Shown: piece after piece, positions 25,444 to 34,254 of the stretch | Position numbering within the stretch: the stretch's first letter is position 1 | Layout: each line of letters begins with the position of its first letter | Assembly (NCBI GenBank): GCA_009694265.1 | Contig: SHVM01000016.1 | Location: 1-36,865, forward strand | Length of the DNA stretch: 36,865 bases | Origin: Pseudolabrys sp. | GTDB lineage: Bacteria; Pseudomonadota; Alphaproteobacteria; Rhizobiales; Xanthobacteraceae | Direction of reading: 5' to 3' | Made by a program: the position numbers and the translations under genes | The notes under the pieces: model-generated | The model's input: only the letters and a program-made list of their open reading frames with translations | Database searches by the model: none | What the model was told of the DNA's origin: nothing

Positions 25444-26211
25444 ATGCCGCGATTGGCTGGGAAAGTGGCTTTCATTACGGGTGGCGGCGGCGGCATCGGC
25501 CGGGCCACCGCCGAAAGATTCGCCGAAGAGGGCGCCAAGGTCGTGATCGCCGAAATCGATGATGCGCGCGGCAAGGCCGCCGCGGAGTCAGCGCGCGCGC
25601 ACGGCAAGAATTCCGATGGCGACGCTCACTTCGTGCATTGCGACGTGCGCGAGAGAACAAGTGTCGAAGCCGCGATCGCAGAGACGGTCAAGCGCTTTGG
25701 CAAGCTCACCATCCTGCACAACAATGCCGGCGGTTCCACGCCGCAAGACGGTCCGGTCACAGAGGTGTCGGAAGACGAGTTCTGGCGCGTGATCAAGCTC
25801 GACCTGTACGGCACGTTTCTCTGCTCCAAGGTCGGAATTCCCGCGATCATCAAATCGGGTGGCGGTTGCGTCATCAATATGACGTCGACGCTGGCGCTCA
25901 ATGCCGTGCCGGGGCGCGATTGCTACACCGCCGCGAAAGGCGCCATCGCCTCGATGACGCGTTCCATGGCGGTGGAATATGCGCCGCACAAAATCCGCGT
26001 CAACGCAATCGCGCCCTCGGTCACGCTGACCGATCGGGTCAAGAAGTTGATGGAGGGATCCAAGGACATTGAGAAACTGGCCTCGACCCATTTGCTCGGG
26101 CTTGGACTTCCGATCCACATGGCCAACATGGCGGTCTATCTGGCATCGGACGAGGCGGAGATCACGACCGGCCAAATCATGGTGGTCGATAGCGGCTCAA
26201 CGATCTGGTAG
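25444..26211 (+). CDS. Short-chain dehydrogenase/reductase (SDR)
   Basis: A 255-residue NAD(P)-dependent oxidoreductase of the classical SDR family. The cofactor motif is ITGGGGGIGRA (about residues 11-21), an acidic residue after VVIAEIDDA suggests NAD preference, and HNNAGG marks the core strand. The catalytic set is Ser in NMTSTLALN with Tyr and Lys in YTAAKGA. The C-terminus ends with TTGQIMVVDSGSTIW. It sits between the permease and binding-protein genes of an ABC importer, 26 bases after the permease. It therefore probably oxidises or reduces the imported compound or a product of it, an alcohol or ketone; the identity cannot be read. Confidence 0.92.
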   Translation: MPRLAGKVAFITGGGGGIGRATAERFAEEGAKVVIAEIDDARGKAAAESARAHGKNSDGDAHFVHCDVRERTSVEAAIAETVKRFGKLTILHNNAGGSTPQDGPVTEVSEDEFWRVIKLDLYGTFLCSKVGIPAIIKSGGGCVINMTSTLALNAVPGRDCYTAAKGAIASMTRSMAVEYAPHKIRVNAIAPSVTLTDRVKKLMEGSKDIEKLASTHLLGLGLPIHMANMAVYLASDEAEITTGQIMVVDSGSTIW

Positions 26212-26312
26212 CCGGCGGCCGGCATCGAGGCCCTAGTCAGGCCGCGCGTGCTGGCCTATCGTTGGTGCCGAATTGGCCTGCTAAAAGGCCTCGCAATTCA
26301 AGGGAGGAATTC

Positions 26313-27335
26313 ATGTCAGCGATGATCCGGCGGCTCGTTACCACGCTCGCGGCGCTCGTGCTCTCAAGCGGGCTCGCGCTCGCGCAATCGAAAGTCACGC
26401 TCGCCATCGGCGGCGCCTCGTGCCTGTGCTATCTGCCCACTATGCTGGCCAAGCAGCTCGGCGAATTCGACAAGGCCGGCATCAATGTCGAGGTGGTCGA
26501 TTTCAAGGGCGGCTCGCAAGCCCTGCAAGCCGTCATGGGCGGCAGCGCCGACGTGGTCTCCGGCTATTTCGATCACTGCGTCAATCTCGCCGCCAAGGGA
26601 CAACATTTGCAGTCCTTCGTGGTCTATGACCGCTATCCCGGCTTCGCGCTGGTGGTGTCGCCCAAACACACCGCCGAAATTAATTCGATCAAGGATCTCG
26701 CCAACAAAAAAGTCGGCGTCAGCGCGCCCGGCTCCTCCACCGACTTCTTCCTGAAATACATGCTGAGCAAGAACGGCGTCGATCCCAACTCGGTCGGCGT
26801 GATCGGCGTCGGCTTAGGGGCCACCGCGATCGCCGCCATGGAGCAGGGCCAGATCGATGCCGCCATCATGCTCGATCCAGCGGTCACGCTGCTGCAAGGC
26901 AAGAACAAGGATCTCAAGATTCTCAGCGACACCCGCACCCAGAAGGACACGATCGCCGTGTTCGGCGGCGAATATCCGGGTGGCGCGCTTTATACCAAGG
27001 CCGATTGGATCGCGTCGCACGAGAAGGAAGTTCAGGGTATGACGAATGCGATCGTCGCCACGCTGAAATGGATTCACTCGCATACGCCGGAGGAGATCGC
27101 CGACAAGATGCCGCCGGAATTGGTCGGCAAGGACAAGGCGCTCTACATCGCCGCGCTCAAGAACACTCTGCCGATGTATTCGGAAACCGGCCGCATGGAC
27201 CCGAAGGGCGCCACCGCGGTGCTCGCCGTGTTCGCGCAGTCCTCGCCGGAGGTGGCCAAGGCCAATATCGACCTGTCGAAGACCTACACCAACAAATATG
27301 TTGACGCGGCCAACAAGAAGTTGGGGATGAAGTAG
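26313..27335 (+). CDS. ABC importer periplasmic substrate-binding protein (NMT1/SsuA-like)
   Basis: A 340-residue secreted receptor. The N-terminus is a signal peptide (LVTTLAALVLSSGLALA, cleavage before QSKV, about residue 25). The mature protein shows the NMT1/SsuA fold: KVTLAIGGASCLCYLPTML at the start with a Cys-Leu-Cys in the ligand cleft region, GGSQALQAVMGGSADVVSG, ANKKVGVSAPGSSTDFFLKY and AAIMLDPAVT. I use ATG 26313 because GGAGG lies 6 bases upstream; an earlier in-frame start at 26262 would spoil the signal peptide. It belongs with the ATPase and permease at 23790-25417. A strong hairpin after the stop closes the operon. Confidence 0.93.
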   Translation: MSAMIRRLVTTLAALVLSSGLALAQSKVTLAIGGASCLCYLPTMLAKQLGEFDKAGINVEVVDFKGGSQALQAVMGGSADVVSGYFDHCVNLAAKGQHLQSFVVYDRYPGFALVVSPKHTAEINSIKDLANKKVGVSAPGSSTDFFLKYMLSKNGVDPNSVGVIGVGLGATAIAAMEQGQIDAAIMLDPAVTLLQGKNKDLKILSDTRTQKDTIAVFGGEYPGGALYTKADWIASHEKEVQGMTNAIVATLKWIHSHTPEEIADKMPPELVGKDKALYIAALKNTLPMYSETGRMDPKGATAVLAVFAQSSPEVAKANIDLSKTYTNKYVDAANKKLGMK

Positions 27336-27367
27336 TTCCCCACTGAGCGTAAATTTCTAAGACGGTC

Positions 27368-27394
27368 ACACGGCGGGGGATTTTCCCGCCGTGT
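27368..27394 (+). terminator. Terminator hairpin of the ABC importer operon
   Basis: A perfect 10-base stem, ACACGGCGGG with CCCGCCGTGT, and a 7-base loop, 32 bases after the binding-protein stop. The following bases are only moderately T-rich. Confidence 0.72.
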
Positions 27395-27428
27395 CTGTTA
27401 TTGTCGGCGTCATGAACCGCCGCTCTCG

Positions 27429-28118
27429 GTGTATCCCGTCGAGCGGCTGGATCTTGGTTTCGAGCCCAAGGTCTGGGCCTTCGCAACCGAACGGCGGCCT
27501 GAGATCAATGCCTATTTCGCAAAATTGCAACAAGAGAAGCCGGCCATATGGAACGGCCGCGTGCTGCTGCTGCACCGCCAGGCGATCGCGGAGGGTGTGT
27601 TCCGCGGCGCCTATCTGGAAACCGATTATGCGAGCTTTACCGCCTGGCGTGCTTGGGGCGCGCCGGCGACCGGCGTGCATGATTGTTTCGGCGCGGCAGC
27701 GATAGCGACCGCCGACGGCGCGTTTCTGCTCGGCTGCATGGGTGCGCATACGCTTAATGCCGGGCGCATTTATTTTCCGTCCGGCACGCCCGATCCTGGC
27801 GACATCGTGGACGGCAAAGTCGATCTCGATTTCAGCGTAAGTCGCGAGCTCAAGGAGGAAACCGGGCTCGACGCGGCCGAATTCACCGCCGCGCCGGGAT
27901 GGGTGACCGTCGTCGATGGCCAACTGATTGTGCAGATCAAAGTATTGCGGTCCGGCCAGAGCGCCGACACATTACGCGCGCGCGTGCTCGAACATCTTGC
28001 CAGAGAGGCGCAGCCGGAACTCGCCGGCATTTGCATCGTGCGCGGACCCGCCGATTTCGATCCCGCGATGCCGCGCTTCGTTACGGCGTTCCTGGCGCAA
28101 CGCTTTGCCGGCGGGTAG
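27429..28118 (+). CDS. NUDIX-type hydrolase with a non-canonical box
   Basis: A 229-residue protein with a C-terminal NUDIX domain. The core RELKEETGL is present at residues 139-147, following FPSGTPDPGD. The upstream part of the box is irregular: the glycine is one residue too far away, and the usual glutamate eight residues before the Arg is Val131, with Asp132 and Asp134 nearby. NUDIX enzymes cleave nucleoside diphosphates linked to another group. Because the metal-binding Glu pair is intact, activity is possible, but substrate and function are unknown. The start appears to be GTG 27429; an ATG at 27412 is out of frame, so a small 5' deletion is an alternative. It lies just after the importer terminator, 33 bases before ppk2. 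Confidence 0.8.
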   Translation: MYPVERLDLGFEPKVWAFATERRPEINAYFAKLQQEKPAIWNGRVLLLHRQAIAEGVFRGAYLETDYASFTAWRAWGAPATGVHDCFGAAAIATADGAFLLGCMGAHTLNAGRIYFPSGTPDPGDIVDGKVDLDFSVSRELKEETGLDAAEFTAAPGWVTVVDGQLIVQIKVLRSGQSADTLRARVLEHLAREAQPELAGICIVRGPADFDPAMPRFVTAFLAQRFAGG

Positions 28119-28151
28119 TGTGACAACGATACGCCGCGCCATAGAGGTATT

Positions 28152-29020
28152 ATGAAACTCGACTCTATCGCCAAGCGCTTTCGCATCGACAAGCCGGACA
28201 AGTTCCGGCTGTCCGATCACGATCCGGCCGAGTGCTGCGGGCTCACCATCGACAAGAGCGACGCCAAGACGATGCTCGCGCAAGGCATCGAGCGGCTGAG
28301 CGCCTTGCAGGAGCGGCTCTACGCGGACGGCCGCTGGTCGGTGCTGATCGTGCTGCAGGCGATGGACGCCGCCGGCAAGGACGGCGTCATCAAGCACGTG
28401 TTGAGCGGAATTAATCCGCAAGGCGTCGAGGTGAATTCCTTCAAGCAGCCGAGCGAGGAGGAACTGGCGCATGATTTCCTCTGGCGCATCGGCATCTTCA
28501 ACCGCTCGCATTACGAGGAAGTGCTGACCGTGCGCGTTCATCCGGAATACCTCGCGCGCCAGGAGCTGCCGAAGGTTCTCGTTGGCAATGATATCTGGCG
28601 CCAGCGCTGCAAGGACATTCGGGCCTTCGAGCGCCATCTCGCCCGCAACGGCACGCTGATCCTGAAATTCTTCCTCAATGTGTCGCGTGACGAGCAGCGC
28701 AAGCGCTTTCTTGAGCGCATCGACGAGCCGGCCAAGCGCTGGAAATTATCCATGGGCGACATCGCCGATCGCAAGCTTTGGCCCAAATACATGATCGCCT
28801 ATGACGAGGCGATCCGGCAGACCAGCAGGCCAGCAGGCCAGAAGCGCCCTGGTTCGTGGTGCCGGCTGATAACAAATGGTTCACGCGGCTGGTGGTGGCG
28901 GGGGCGATCGTGCAGGCGCTGGAATCGCTCAAGCTCGAATTTCCCAAGGTCGGAGGCAAGGCGCGCAAGGAATTGCACAAAGCGCGCAAGGCTCTGCTGG
29001 CCGAACGTGCTGGCCGCTGA
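28152..29020 (+). pseudogene. ppk2: Polyphosphate kinase 2, frameshifted by an 8-bp tandem duplication
   Basis: The frame from ATG 28152 (GAGGT ribosome-binding site) encodes a PPK2-family enzyme, which transfers phosphate between polyphosphate and nucleotides. Walker A MDAAGKDG is at residues 71-78, followed by NPQGVEVNSFKQPS, FNRSHYEEVLTVRVHPE and RCKDIRAFERHL. At 28822-28837 the unit CCAGCAGG occurs twice in tandem and shifts the frame after about residue 224. Removing one copy restores SRPEAPWFVVPADNKWFTRLVVAGAI and a normal C-terminus ending at TGA 29018-29020, 286 residues in all. As it stands, translation runs in the wrong frame to 29051, losing the conserved APWFVVPADNKWF segment. Confidence 0.88.
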
Positions 29021-29132
29021 GCCCTTGCGCGGCTGCAGGCCAATCCGCTAAAAGAGCCGCCAAGCTGGGGTTAAGACGGATTTAAAGCATTTCCGCCACC
29101 CTGGCGGTCGAAAACGAGGACTACCGAGGCAA

Positions 29133-29237
29133 ATGTCGACGCGGCAGACCATCTGCGCGATCGGACGGGCGGCCGTAAGGCCTGCGCCCGCGGCCTCCCT
29201 CATTCTGGGAACGCTCCTTCTCCTTATCCGCCCCTGA
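29133..29237 (+). CDS. leuA leader peptide (34 aa, Leu-rich end)
   Basis: A 34-codon frame behind GAGG ends in ASLILGTLLLLIRP, with four consecutive leucine codons near the stop and six leucine codons within ten. It lies 102 bases before leuA, the first committed enzyme of leucine synthesis, so ribosome stalling on scarce Leu-tRNA could control leuA. Downstream, two mutually exclusive pairings are visible: GCGCCG with CGGCGC (29302-29316), and ATGCGCC (29253-29259) with GGCGCAT (29312-29318). The first hairpin lacks a clear T-run, so whether control is by termination or by access to the leuA ribosome-binding site is open. Confidence 0.75.
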   Translation: MSTRQTICAIGRAAVRPAPAASLILGTLLLLIRP

Positions 29238-29301
29238 GGGCCGGCTGGGCCTATGCGCCTTGGCACTCGGGGGATGACGGCAAGAGACAGCACCCCTTAG
29301 A

Positions 29302-29316
29302 GCGCCGTAACGGCGC
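29302..29316 (+). promoter_or_regulatory. Hairpin between the leu leader and leuA, with a competing pairing
   Basis: GCGCCG-TAA-CGGCGC lies 9 bases before the AAGGA of leuA. Its right arm can pair instead with ATGCGCC at 29253-29259, just after the leader peptide stop, which is a switch-like arrangement. Confidence 0.5.
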
Positions 29317-29339
29317 ATTCGACGAGAAGGACTAACCCC

Positions 29340-30917
29340 ATGACCACCCCGACCCAGTCCGACAAGGACCGCGTCGTCATCTTCGACACGACGTTGCGCG
29401 ACGGCGAGCAGTGTCCTGGCGCGACCATGACCCATGAAGAAAAGCTCGCGGTCGCCGAGCTGCTCGACGACATGGGCGTCGACATCATCGAGGCCGGCTT
29501 CCCGATTGCTTCGGAAGGCGACTTCGCCGCCGTCAACGAGATCGCCAAGCGTTCGAAGAATGCCGTCATCTGCGGTCTTTCGCGCGCATCGCCGAAGGAC
29601 ATCGACCGCTGCGCCGAAGCGATCAAGCCGGCCAAGCGCAAGCGCATCCACACATTCCTGTCGACCTCGCCGGTGCACATGAAGTGGAAGCTCCAGAAGG
29701 AGCCGCACGAGGTCTATGAGATGGTGATCGGCCAGGTCACCCGCGCGCGCAGCCATACCGACGACGTGGAATGGTCGGCCGAGGACGCCACCCGCACCGA
29801 GCACGATTTCCTCTGCCGCTGCGTGGAAGCCGCCATCAATGCCGGCGCCACCACCATCAATATTCCCGACACCGTCGGCTATACGGTGCCGGAGGAATAT
29901 TTCGCGCTGTTCGATATGGTGCGCCAGCGCGTGCCCAATTCCGACAGAGCGGTTTTCTCGACCCATTGTCACAACGATCTCGGCATGGCGGTGGCCAATT
30001 CTCTCGCCGGCGTGAAGGCGGGCGCGCGCCAGATCGAATGCACCGTCAACGGCATCGGCGAGCGCGCCGGCAATGCCGCGCTCGAGGAAATCGTGATGGC
30101 GATGAAGGTGCGCAACGACGTGCTGCCGTACTGGACGAACGTCAACGGCACCATGCTCACGCGCGCGTCGAAGCTCGTGTCAGCCGCGACCTCGTTCCCG
30201 GTGCAGTACAACAAGGCGATCGTCGGCCGTAACGCCTTCGCGCATGAAAGCGGCATCCATCAGGACGGCATGCTCAAGAATGCGCAGACCTATGAGATCA
30301 TGACGCCGGATTCGGTCGGCGTGAAACAGACATCGCTGGTCATGGGCAAGCATTCCGGACGTCATGCATTTGTGCACAAGCTGGAAGAGCTCGGCTATCA
30401 GTTGGCCGCCAATCAGCTCGAGGACGCCTTCGTGCGTTTCAAGGCGCTGGCCGACAAGAAAAAGCAGATCTACGACGAGGACATCGAAGCCTTGGTGGAC
30501 GAGGAGATCGCGCATGCGCACGACCGCATCAAGGTGCTGTCGTTGACCGTGATCGCCGGCACCATGGGCCCGCAATCGGCCACGCTCACCCTCGACATCG
30601 AAGGCCAGCACATCACCACGCAAACGACCGGCAACGGTCCGGTCGACGCCATCTTCAAGGCGATCCGCGAACTGGTGCCGCACGAGGCCAAGCTCGAACT
30701 CTACCAGGTGCATGCGGTGACCGAGGGCACCGACGCGCAGGCGGAGGTCTCGGTGCGGCTGTCGGAGCAGGGCCGTTCATACACCGCCAAGGGCGCCGAT
30801 CCCGATACGCTGGTGGCGTCCGCCAAGGCCTATCTCGGCGCGCTCAACAAGCTGACCAGCAAACACAATCGCGTGCCGGGCGTCGAGAACCGGATTCACT
30901 CCACCGACGTGGGGTGA
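29340..30917 (+). CDS. leuA: 2-isopropylmalate synthase
   Basis: The 525-residue enzyme condenses 2-ketoisovalerate with acetyl-CoA, the committed step to leucine. The TIM-barrel domain begins with IFDTTLRDGEQCPGA (metal-binding Asp16). It contains the metal-binding pair in THCHNDLGMA (His209 and His211), TVNGIGERAGNAALEE, and ESGIHQDGMLKN in the linker. The C-terminal regulatory domain (about residues 395-520), which binds leucine for feedback inhibition, includes GNGPVDAIFKAIRELV and VSVRLSEQGRSYTAKGAD. Length and order match type LeuA1. It is preceded by a Leu-rich leader peptide and an AAGGA ribosome-binding site. Confidence 0.97.
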   Translation: MTTPTQSDKDRVVIFDTTLRDGEQCPGATMTHEEKLAVAELLDDMGVDIIEAGFPIASEGDFAAVNEIAKRSKNAVICGLSRASPKDIDRCAEAIKPAKRKRIHTFLSTSPVHMKWKLQKEPHEVYEMVIGQVTRARSHTDDVEWSAEDATRTEHDFLCRCVEAAINAGATTINIPDTVGYTVPEEYFALFDMVRQRVPNSDRAVFSTHCHNDLGMAVANSLAGVKAGARQIECTVNGIGERAGNAALEEIVMAMKVRNDVLPYWTNVNGTMLTRASKLVSAATSFPVQYNKAIVGRNAFAHESGIHQDGMLKNAQTYEIMTPDSVGVKQTSLVMGKHSGRHAFVHKLEELGYQLAANQLEDAFVRFKALADKKKQIYDEDIEALVDEEIAHAHDRIKVLSLTVIAGTMGPQSATLTLDIEGQHITTQTTGNGPVDAIFKAIRELVPHEAKLELYQVHAVTEGTDAQAEVSVRLSEQGRSYTAKGADPDTLVASAKAYLGALNKLTSKHNRVPGVENRIHSTDVG

Positions 30918-30986
30918 GCCGCTCGCCGGGGCAATCGAATTGAGGTTTGATACCGGTACCCGGCGACAGCCACCGGGCGCCGGCCT

Positions 30987-33005
30987 TTACACCTCGCGCT
31001 TTGCTTCCGCCGCGAGCCGGTTAAGGTCGACGGACGTATCCGCCGGACCTTCCTCCTCGCGGATAATGCCTCCCTTGGGCGAGGCAATTTTAGCGTGGCG
31101 CCAGACACCGAGGATGAGCAACGGCAACACGGCCATGACCGTATATTTCACCAATGTGTCGTTGGGGTGGAACATGGTCACCAGCGATACCGCCGCCGTG
31201 AGCACGCGGTATCCGATGTCGAGGGCCATGTTGTCGGAAAATCTTCCGAACATCGCATAGGCGATGCCGCAGGTGCTGGCGGCGACCAGGAAGGTGTCGA
31301 TGATCTGCAGCCAGCCGGGATTTATCACCATGTCCGAGCGCGTGAAGATGGCGAAGGTCATCAGCGTGATCGGCAGACAGATTTTCAGCGCCTCCCACAT
31401 GGTTCGCATGAACGACGCTTCGGCGATGCGCGCCGATATTGCCGCGGTGAGCGAGGTTGGCGGCGACAACTCACCCCAGACCGAGAGCAGGAACACGAAG
31501 AAATGCGCCACCCAGGGGTTGATGCCAAGTTCACGCAGCGGGCCGACGATAACCACCGCGCCGATGATGTAGGTCGCGGTCGGCGGCAGGCCGGCGCCGA
31601 CCAGCCAGCCGAAGATATAGGCCATGCCGATCATGGCCATGATGTTCCACGAACCGAGATCGAGCAGCATGGCGCCCATCCGGTTGATGAAGCCGGTGAC
31701 GGTGAACAGCCCGATCATGATGCCGAGCGTCGCCAGCAGCAGCGTCAGGTAGGATGTCATGTCGGCGTGGGTTTCGATGGTGAGCCGGATATTCTTGAGC
31801 AGCGATTCCTTGGAGACCTCCGGGTCCTTCAACACGTATTTAAAGAACAGGAAGGCCGCGAGCAGCAGCGCAAACATGGTCCCCGCGGTATAAACCGCCG
31901 CCAGCATCTCGCCCACGCCGCGCACGCCCATCAGGAAGATCAGATAAGCGACGGAGAGGAAGAAGATCGACGTTTTGACCGTCTCGTAGGGCAGCACCTT
32001 CGGCGCCTCGATCGAGTCGTTGGGCAGCAACCGGACGCAGAGAAGATAGACGGCGAGCGCGAGCGATACGTAATAGACAAAGGCGAGCGCAAAGCCGCGC
32101 GCCACCACGTCCCAGTACGGCACGCCAAGAAAGTCCGCCATCAGGAAGGCGCCGACGCCCATCATCGGCGGCATGATCAGGCCTCCCATCGACGCCGCGG
32201 TCTCAACCGCGGCTGCGAAGTGTCCCGGAAAGCCGTAACGCTTCATCAGCGGAATCGTGATGCTGCCGACCACCACCGCGTTGGCCGAACCGCTGCCGCT
32301 GATCATGCCGATCGACAGCGAGCCGAGCACTGCCGTCTGCGGAATCATTTGCCGATTGCGTCCGGCGAGCCGCCGCATGACGTTAATCATCGCGCTTTGC
32401 GCGCCGAAGCCTTGCGCCGCCGCCGCCAGCAGCAGGAAGGGCGCGATCAGCGTCAGCGCGATCTGGCCGTAGAGTCCGTAGATGCCGGTCGAAAACTCGA
32501 CCGTGCTTGACGTCACCACGCGATAGAACGTGGTCCCCGGATGCCAAAAGAAATCGAGCGGGCTCAAATATCCATACAGCGTGTAGGCGACCATGACGAT
32601 ATTGACCCAAAACAGAACGGGATGGGCGAGCCGCGTCATCTCCATTACCAGCAGGAAAACGAGCAGGCCGACGATGAAGTCCTTGGTCGTGAAGGAGCCC
32701 TGCCGGTAGATCGTGAGCTCTTCAAATTCATAAAAGAAATGGAAGAAAGCGAAAGCGCAGATACCGATATAGATGGTGACGAGCATGTGGTTCACCATCG
32801 GCGGCAGTCCCTTGTAGAGATAGCCGTCCCGGTACACGAACAGGATTTGCAGGGTCAGCGCGAGTGACATGACGCGCGAAACGAGTTCCTGGCCGCCGCC
32901 GATACCGGTGTAGAAGAACCAGATCAGCCAGACGAACTGGATCGTGGCGAGGATCAGAATCAGGTTGTTGAGCGTGATTTGGCCCTTGAGCCAGTCCTTT
33001 GTCAT
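30987..33005 (-). CDS. TRAP transporter fused permease, TAXI family (4TM/12TM fusion)
   Basis: A 672-residue inner-membrane protein in which the small (4TM) and large (12TM, DctM-like) TRAP subunits are fused, the form used with TAXI receptors. Hydrophobic segments run throughout. Family stretches include VFYRDGYLYKG-like residues early, SIGMISGSGSANAVVVGSITIP, AAVETAASMGGLIMPPMMGVGAFLMADFLG, and WLVGAGLPPTATYIIGAV later. I start it at ATG 33005 (MTKDWLKGQITL); an upstream frame of 46 residues is basic and implausible. It lies 199 bases downstream of its receptor gene on the same strand. TRAP systems use an ion gradient to import organic acids; the ligand is unknown. Confidence 0.93.
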   Translation of the reverse strand: MTKDWLKGQITLNNLILILATIQFVWLIWFFYTGIGGGQELVSRVMSLALTLQILFVYRDGYLYKGLPPMVNHMLVTIYIGICAFAFFHFFYEFEELTIYRQGSFTTKDFIVGLLVFLLVMEMTRLAHPVLFWVNIVMVAYTLYGYLSPLDFFWHPGTTFYRVVTSSTVEFSTGIYGLYGQIALTLIAPFLLLAAAAQGFGAQSAMINVMRRLAGRNRQMIPQTAVLGSLSIGMISGSGSANAVVVGSITIPLMKRYGFPGHFAAAVETAASMGGLIMPPMMGVGAFLMADFLGVPYWDVVARGFALAFVYYVSLALAVYLLCVRLLPNDSIEAPKVLPYETVKTSIFFLSVAYLIFLMGVRGVGEMLAAVYTAGTMFALLLAAFLFFKYVLKDPEVSKESLLKNIRLTIETHADMTSYLTLLLATLGIMIGLFTVTGFINRMGAMLLDLGSWNIMAMIGMAYIFGWLVGAGLPPTATYIIGAVVIVGPLRELGINPWVAHFFVFLLSVWGELSPPTSLTAAISARIAEASFMRTMWEALKICLPITLMTFAIFTRSDMVINPGWLQIIDTFLVAASTCGIAYAMFGRFSDNMALDIGYRVLTAAVSLVTMFHPNDTLVKYTVMAVLPLLILGVWRHAKIASPKGGIIREEEGPADTSVDLNRLAAEAKREV

Positions 33006-33152
33006 ACGATGTTCCCACTTCAATCTTACAATGCACTGGCGAAGCTTTTGCTTCGTTCTTAATTTTTGACAATGCCGCATGCGTCCGCGCCAATCCCACA
33101 TTGGCAATTTGGGCAATTTGCGCGCGCTACGATCAGGCTGCATAAGAAACGA

Positions 33153-33184
33153 GCGGGGACATGCGTTCTCCGCAATATCCCCGC
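33153..33184 (-). repeat. Stem between TAXI receptor and permease genes
   Basis: GCGGGGA (33153-33159) and TCCCCGC (33178-33184) flank an 18-base loop in the gap between receptor and permease. Such intercistronic stems can protect the 3' end of the more abundant receptor message, but no T-run follows. Confidence 0.35.
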
Positions 33185-33204
33185 CCGGCGCGTCGTCTTT
33201 GCGA

Positions 33205-34254
33205 TCAGCTGCTGCTGCCGATCTTCCATTTGTCGTTCCAGGCCTTGTGTTCCTTCAGGAACTTGGCCAGTCCCGGATGCACCGGCATTTGCGGGTTGGC
33301 GTTGATGCCCTGCACCTGCATGCCGATGAAGTCCTTCGCCATTGGCGTGAAGCCCGCATCGAGTTTCACAAGGTCGTCCTTCTTGTTGTAGAACGCCTTG
33401 ACCATCGTGTAGACGACGGCTTCCGATATATCGAGCCGTGCGTTGTAGCCGAACAGGATTGACACGCCTTTCAGCGTCTTGGGACCGACATCCTTGCTGA
33501 AGGCGCCTTTCGGATCGACATCGACGACCGCGAGGCCGGCGGCCTTCAGTTTCTCGATTTCGTCCGGGCACGGATTGATGACCTTGATGTCCATTTGTAT
33601 CTCGGTCTCTTTCCAATACGGCGCCAGCGATTTGCCGGCGGTCGTATAGGTGGTCGAGCCGACGACGGTGCCGGCCTGTAGTGCGTCGGAATTCGACTTG
33701 GTATCGATCTGGACGTGCTTGAAGTCGTAGCCGAGCGCCTTGAAACTGCGCTGCATATTCAACCAGTTCATGAAGCCGGCGGTGCTGAAGAACACCGGCT
33801 TGCCGCTGAAGTCTTTCCAGCACTTGAACTTGTCGGCATCCTTGGCCGACGTGGCCATCATCGACTCCATCGGATAGGAGTACCAGCTGTGCGCGATCTC
33901 CGGCTTGGTAGGCTTGTAGTCCTTGAAGCCGCCTGAGCGCTCATGGAACTGGGTCATGCCGACGTCGGCCGTATAGGCGATCTCGCCCTCGCCATTCATC
34001 ACCGCCTTCATGGCGACGGTGGGCGACGTATACGGCTGCACGGTGATCGTGTATTCGCCGCCGAGCGCTTGCTCGAGGATCTTCGCCATCTGGGCCGCGA
34101 TCGTGTAGCCGTAAGTACCCACGGCCGAGGTCGTCCACCGGATCGACTTGCGCTCCTGTGCATCCGCGGGCTGCATCGCGGCAGCCGTGAATGCCGTGGC
34201 CAAGGCAGCGGCAATGACAGTTGCCGTTGTGCCTTTGCTGAATTTAAACATCAT
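33205..34254 (-). CDS. TAXI family TRAP transporter solute receptor
   Basis: A 349-residue periplasmic binding protein. The signal peptide spans about residues 1-32 and ends near MQPADA before QERKSIRW. The mature protein has the TAXI-family pattern: SAVGTYGYTIAAQMAKILEQ at its start, YTSPTVAMKAVMNGEGEIAYT, and later WKDFSGKPVFFSTAGFMNWL. A GGGAGG ribosome-binding site lies 6 bases before ATG 34254; ATG 34251 is an alternative. It is the first gene of the minus-strand pair with the fused permease. TAXI receptors bind organic acids or glutamate-like ligands in studied cases; the specificity here is not evident. Confidence 0.93.
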   Translation of the reverse strand: MMFKFSKGTTATVIAAALATAFTAAAMQPADAQERKSIRWTTSAVGTYGYTIAAQMAKILEQALGGEYTITVQPYTSPTVAMKAVMNGEGEIAYTADVGMTQFHERSGGFKDYKPTKPEIAHSWYSYPMESMMATSAKDADKFKCWKDFSGKPVFFSTAGFMNWLNMQRSFKALGYDFKHVQIDTKSNSDALQAGTVVGSTTYTTAGKSLAPYWKETEIQMDIKVINPCPDEIEKLKAAGLAVVDVDPKGAFSKDVGPKTLKGVSILFGYNARLDISEAVVYTMVKAFYNKKDDLVKLDAGFTPMAKDFIGMQVQGINANPQMPVHPGLAKFLKEHKAWNDKWKIGSSS

